A stretch of 64,000 nt of DNA from Eulemur rufifrons. Taxonomy: Eukaryota; Chordata; Mammalia; Primates; Lemuridae. Numbering within the stretch: the first letter of the stretch is position 1; every line of letters starts with the position of its first letter. The position numbers and the translations under genes are program-made. Shown here piece after piece: positions 61,216-64,000 of this stretch. The stretch is from NCBI RefSeq assembly GCF_041146395.1, contig NC_090999.1:69941001-70005000 (forward strand). The letters run 5' to 3'. The notes below the pieces were generated by a model that searched no databases, had not been told where the DNA came from, and saw nothing but the letters and a program-made list of their open reading frames with translations.

Positions 61216-61219
61216 CTTA

Positions 61220-61890
61220 AAAAGTCAATGAAAATTTAAAATAGGTAATACTACATAATTATTAGAATGTTTGAAATTAGAAAGTCTAATAATGCCAAGT
61301 GATGGTAAGGATTTGGAGCAATTGTATTTCTCATGTACTACTGATCAGAATCTATAATAATAAAATGACTTCAGAAAACTGTATGGTAGTTTAAAAAATT
61401 AAATATATACTTATAATACAATCCACTCACTTCACACCTATGTACATGCTCAAGGGAAATAAAAGCATATTTCTATAGAAAGATTTGTATATGAATGTCT
61501 GTAGTACCTTTATTTTAATAACCAAAAACTGAAAACAACTCAGATGTCAAAAAAAGACAGATGAATGGGTAAGCAAATTGTGGTATTATCTACACAACAG
61601 GATACTATTCAGCAATAAGAGGAATTGTATACTGATACATGCAATAAGTTGGATCCATCTCAAAACAATAATGGTGAGTGAAAAAAGGCAGACATAAAAT
61701 AGTATAAAACCACATGATTTTATTTATATAAATTTCTAGAATTTACATAAAATTTATGAAAATAAGTGGTTGTCTGGGGATGAAGCAGGTAGAGCTAGAC
61801 AGGAAGGAGAGTCTACAAAATGAAATAATGAAACTTTTGAGAATGATGAATATATGCATTATCTTGATTGTGATGTGTGTGTGTATATAT
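61220..61890 (+). mobile_element. Old L1M 3' end
   Basis: GCCAAGTGATGGTAAGGATT, GATACTATTCAGCAATAAGA, GATACATGCAATAAGTTGGA, GTGGTTGTCTGGGGATGAAG and TTATCTTGATTGTGATGTG follow the ORF2 end and L1M 3' UTR. Confidence 0.8.
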
Positions 61891-61912
61891 ACATATATTA
61901 ATATATATACTT
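61875..61912. repeat. (TG)n(TA)n tract
   Basis: GTGTGTGTGTATATATAC followed by AT-rich alternation, at the end of the L1M. Confidence 0.8.
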
Positions 61913-61999
61913 GAGTGTGGGGAGGAGGTGTGTGTATGTATCAGCTGGCCTGTGTTCTCTTGGGCAGAATAGAGTAGCCAAGTGGATGAAATAAATAAT

Positions 62000-62390
62000 G
62001 ACCATCCAAATGAGAAAATAGCAAAGACTTTTTCTAGTCAGCCACCACTAGGTTGCATTTGACAAAGACTTCAAGACAAGTAGAAGAGTGTGGAAGCTTT
62101 ATATTAATAATAGAAGAAAAACGAAGGTTTTTAGGTGTGCCCAGATTAGAGGTTGTTGGCATGGGAAGCTGTAGGTGGGCAAACTAAAAGCTGGGCATAC
62201 TATATGATTGGTTAGGGTCGTATATTTGGTTTTTCTGGTTGGATGTATGTTGAAAACAGGGACAAAAATTAGGGAAGATGTCAATTATTTAATTAAATCC
62301 TGGCCATCTGGGAACAATTGCTGCAGAAATTGTTTGGCTTGCTGGACTGGTTGCTACAGTTGGTGAGTCAGAGTTCTATTTTTATATATG
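62000..62390. mobile_element. Retroviral-LTR-like repeat, unclassified
   Basis: AAGACAAGTAGAAGAGTGTG, GCTGGGCATACTATATGATT, GGTTTTTCTGGTTGGATG and GGCTTGCTGGACTGGTTGCT occur in an order I associate with a mammalian LTR family. Termini were not found. Confidence 0.35.
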
Positions 62391-62431
62391 GTCTGGTCAT
62401 TCTCTCTTTGTACATTCAGTATCTTTTCTTT

Positions 62432-62640
62432 GGTCTCTCTGTCTCTGTCTCTCTCTCTATATACACACACATATGGAATTTGATATGTAAAATTTAAATA
62501 TTACTAAATATATAATAAAATATATATAAATTATACATAATATATAATATGATCAATAAATCTTATATAGAGACAGTCATATAAATTGAGAATGACAGAG
62601 ACAGAGAAAGAGAAAAATAGAAAGTGAGAATGAGATAGCA
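62432..62640. repeat. CT-rich / AT-rich / GA-rich compound simple repeat with inverted arms
   Basis: A CT tract (62434-62459), CA and TA tracts, then a GA tract (62588-62640). TCTCTGTCTCTGTC at 62436-62449 is the perfect complement of GACAGAGACAGAGA at 62594-62607. Confidence 0.8.
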
Positions 62641-63730
62641 AAATAGCTCATACCATTTTCTTAGACTGGTATTATACTTCAAAACTTGTTTGTCATAACA
62701 TCCAGTTCTCCTCCAAATGTCTCAAATTAGAAAATTCTTTAAAGTGCTATATTTTCTAACATTCATTTAAAATCACCTTTTAACTCTAGGTTCCTTTAAC
62801 TTCTAACCTTCTAATCAATACAGCATTTGAATTTCTGACACTTCCTCTGAATCCATTGGTTTGCCCTTAAATCATTTTTTACGTTTTTGCTGTTTAACAC
62901 ATTATGCTTTTAAAATTATATTTGCTTTTCTTTTCATTCCTATAGGATATTGAAAGATATCTGAGGAGGTCGATGTCTGTTTTTATGGACATTACAAAAG
63001 CTTATCATGTCTAAATTTAAATAAAATAAAAGTAGCCAGTGGAGAAGAAAACCGTGCTTTTGAGACAAAGATTAGAGATAATAGAGGTGATGATATAATG
63101 AAAGTCAACTTTATGTGATACCTATATTAGGCATTTGGGGTGGGTTAGGAGATAGAGGAGAAACTGGGCATTCAGAGAGTATTTCAAAGAATTTCTTAGC
63201 TTTCAAGGTTATAATTAACATGTCAAGAAGTAAAATACTTATGGCAGGATAGGATTCTAGGGACCCAAATCTTTATTAAAAATACATTTTGTTTCTGTTT
63301 TCTGTACATCTGAAAGAAAAAAAAACAATTAGATAATTAATACTGAAAATCACACTCAGCTAAAATATGAATAAAGAATACTTAAGAATTTCTGATTTTC
63401 AAATATTTATACATTTTAACAGATGAACTTTCTTCAGTCAACTATATTAAAACATATGTAGTTTATTTTCTACTTATTAAACATGTGAAGTACTAAAACT
63501 ATATGTACTCCCAAATTAGTACAAATCTTCAGTTTTTGGATGAACATAAAAGAAATATTGATTGGCTGAAACAACAAAAAGCTATTTATTTGCAATAAAC
63601 ATTTTTTTATTTCACTTTAGATTAAATGACATATCTAAGAGAGTTGTTTTCTGAAAATCCATTTGGACTTTCAATGGCAGTTTACTGGCAGTGAGGGACA
63701 CCAAAGCAGTAGATAAAAACTGTTTTTAAT
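62641..63730. other. Unannotated AT-rich stretch
   Basis: Nothing recognised. Confidence 0.5.
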
Positions 63731-63734
63731 GCCA

Positions 63735-63848
63735 GAAACACCAGTGCTGAAATCCCAACTCCATAATCCATTGCCTGTGTGCTCATGGAAATATTCTTTG
63801 AAGGAGCGCTTATTTTTCTTCATCCATAAAATTGTTACAATAATGGCA
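63735..63848 (-). mobile_element. MIR SINE
   Basis: The plus strand is the MIR complement: GCTGAAATCCCAACTCC, GCCTGTGTGCTCATGG, TTCATCCATAAAATTGTTAC. Confidence 0.65.
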
Positions 63849-63860
63849 ATTATATCATTT

Positions 63861-64000
63861 CACTAGTAGCATTTATAAAGGACTTACTAGGTGTTAAGAC
63901 TCCTAAGTCAAATTGTCACGGTTTATTCTTACAACTGCTCTGTGAGTAGGTATGATTGTCATCACTCCAATTTTATGCACAAAGAAATGGAGTCATACAA
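63861..64000 (+). mobile_element. MIR SINE, cut by the window end
   Basis: GTAGCATTTATAAAGGACTT, CTACTAGGTGTTAAGACTCC-like order, ACAACTGCTCTGTGAGTAGG and AAAGAAATGGAGTCATAC match sense MIR. It continues beyond the window. Confidence 0.75.

Overview
This window is vertebrate nuclear DNA from a primate, most probably a strepsirrhine and more narrowly a lemur. The lineage call rests on the Alu elements. The best preserved copy (58077-58440) has an AT-rich spacer after the AAAATAG of its left arm and a GAGCTAGGCTGACGCCAC right arm, both typical of strepsirrhine Alus. Several L1 copies also share a 3' end (GTAACC..AT.TGTACCCCCATAATATTCTGAAAT) that I associate with lemur L1. Eutherian fossils (Tigger, MIR, L2, ERVL, MLT1/MLT2 LTRs, old L1M) form the rest. 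Species cannot be fixed from sequence alone.

I find no host protein-coding gene, tRNA, rRNA, CpG island or credible exon. The DNA is AT-rich, and every open frame longer than about 90 codons that I could interpret lies in a decayed transposable element or in low-complexity sequence. It reads as gene-desert or deep-intronic sequence.

Layout: 0-13 kb holds an Alu, old L1M fragments and a cluster of L1 3' ends, including a 29-bp micro-insertion and a 5'-inverted copy. 14-18.5 kb holds an inverted L1 complex followed by a 2.6-kb fossil of an ERVL provirus interior (RNase H, integrase, dUTPase, 3' UTR). 19.6-23.5 kb holds an L1M 5' region interrupted by a twin-primed L1 with a perfect 14-bp target duplication, then an MLT2-like solo LTR and an inverted MLT1 LTR. 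26.6-32.7 kb holds L1M, an Alu and a Tigger transposon split by a younger L1. 34-44.3 kb is sparse: MLT1 LTRs, MIRs and the first of two piggyBac-like MITEs (36580-36887). 47.3-50.4 kb holds an L1 ORF1-only fragment, a mariner-like MITE and an L1 tail. 51-57 kb is a dense L1M/Alu mosaic carrying the second piggyBac-like MITE (53930-54215). 57.6-64 kb holds two Alus, a 590-bp solo LTR with an internal 3 x 20 bp tandem repeat, L1M, and an inverted MIR pair at the right edge.

No genes act together here. The value of the window is as a retrotransposition record: target-site duplications, 5' inversions, a possible 3' transduction, nested insertions that give relative ages, and two DNA-transposon MITE types (TTAA-flanked and TA-flanked) that may be lineage-specific. 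Element names are from recognition of sequence, not from a database search.
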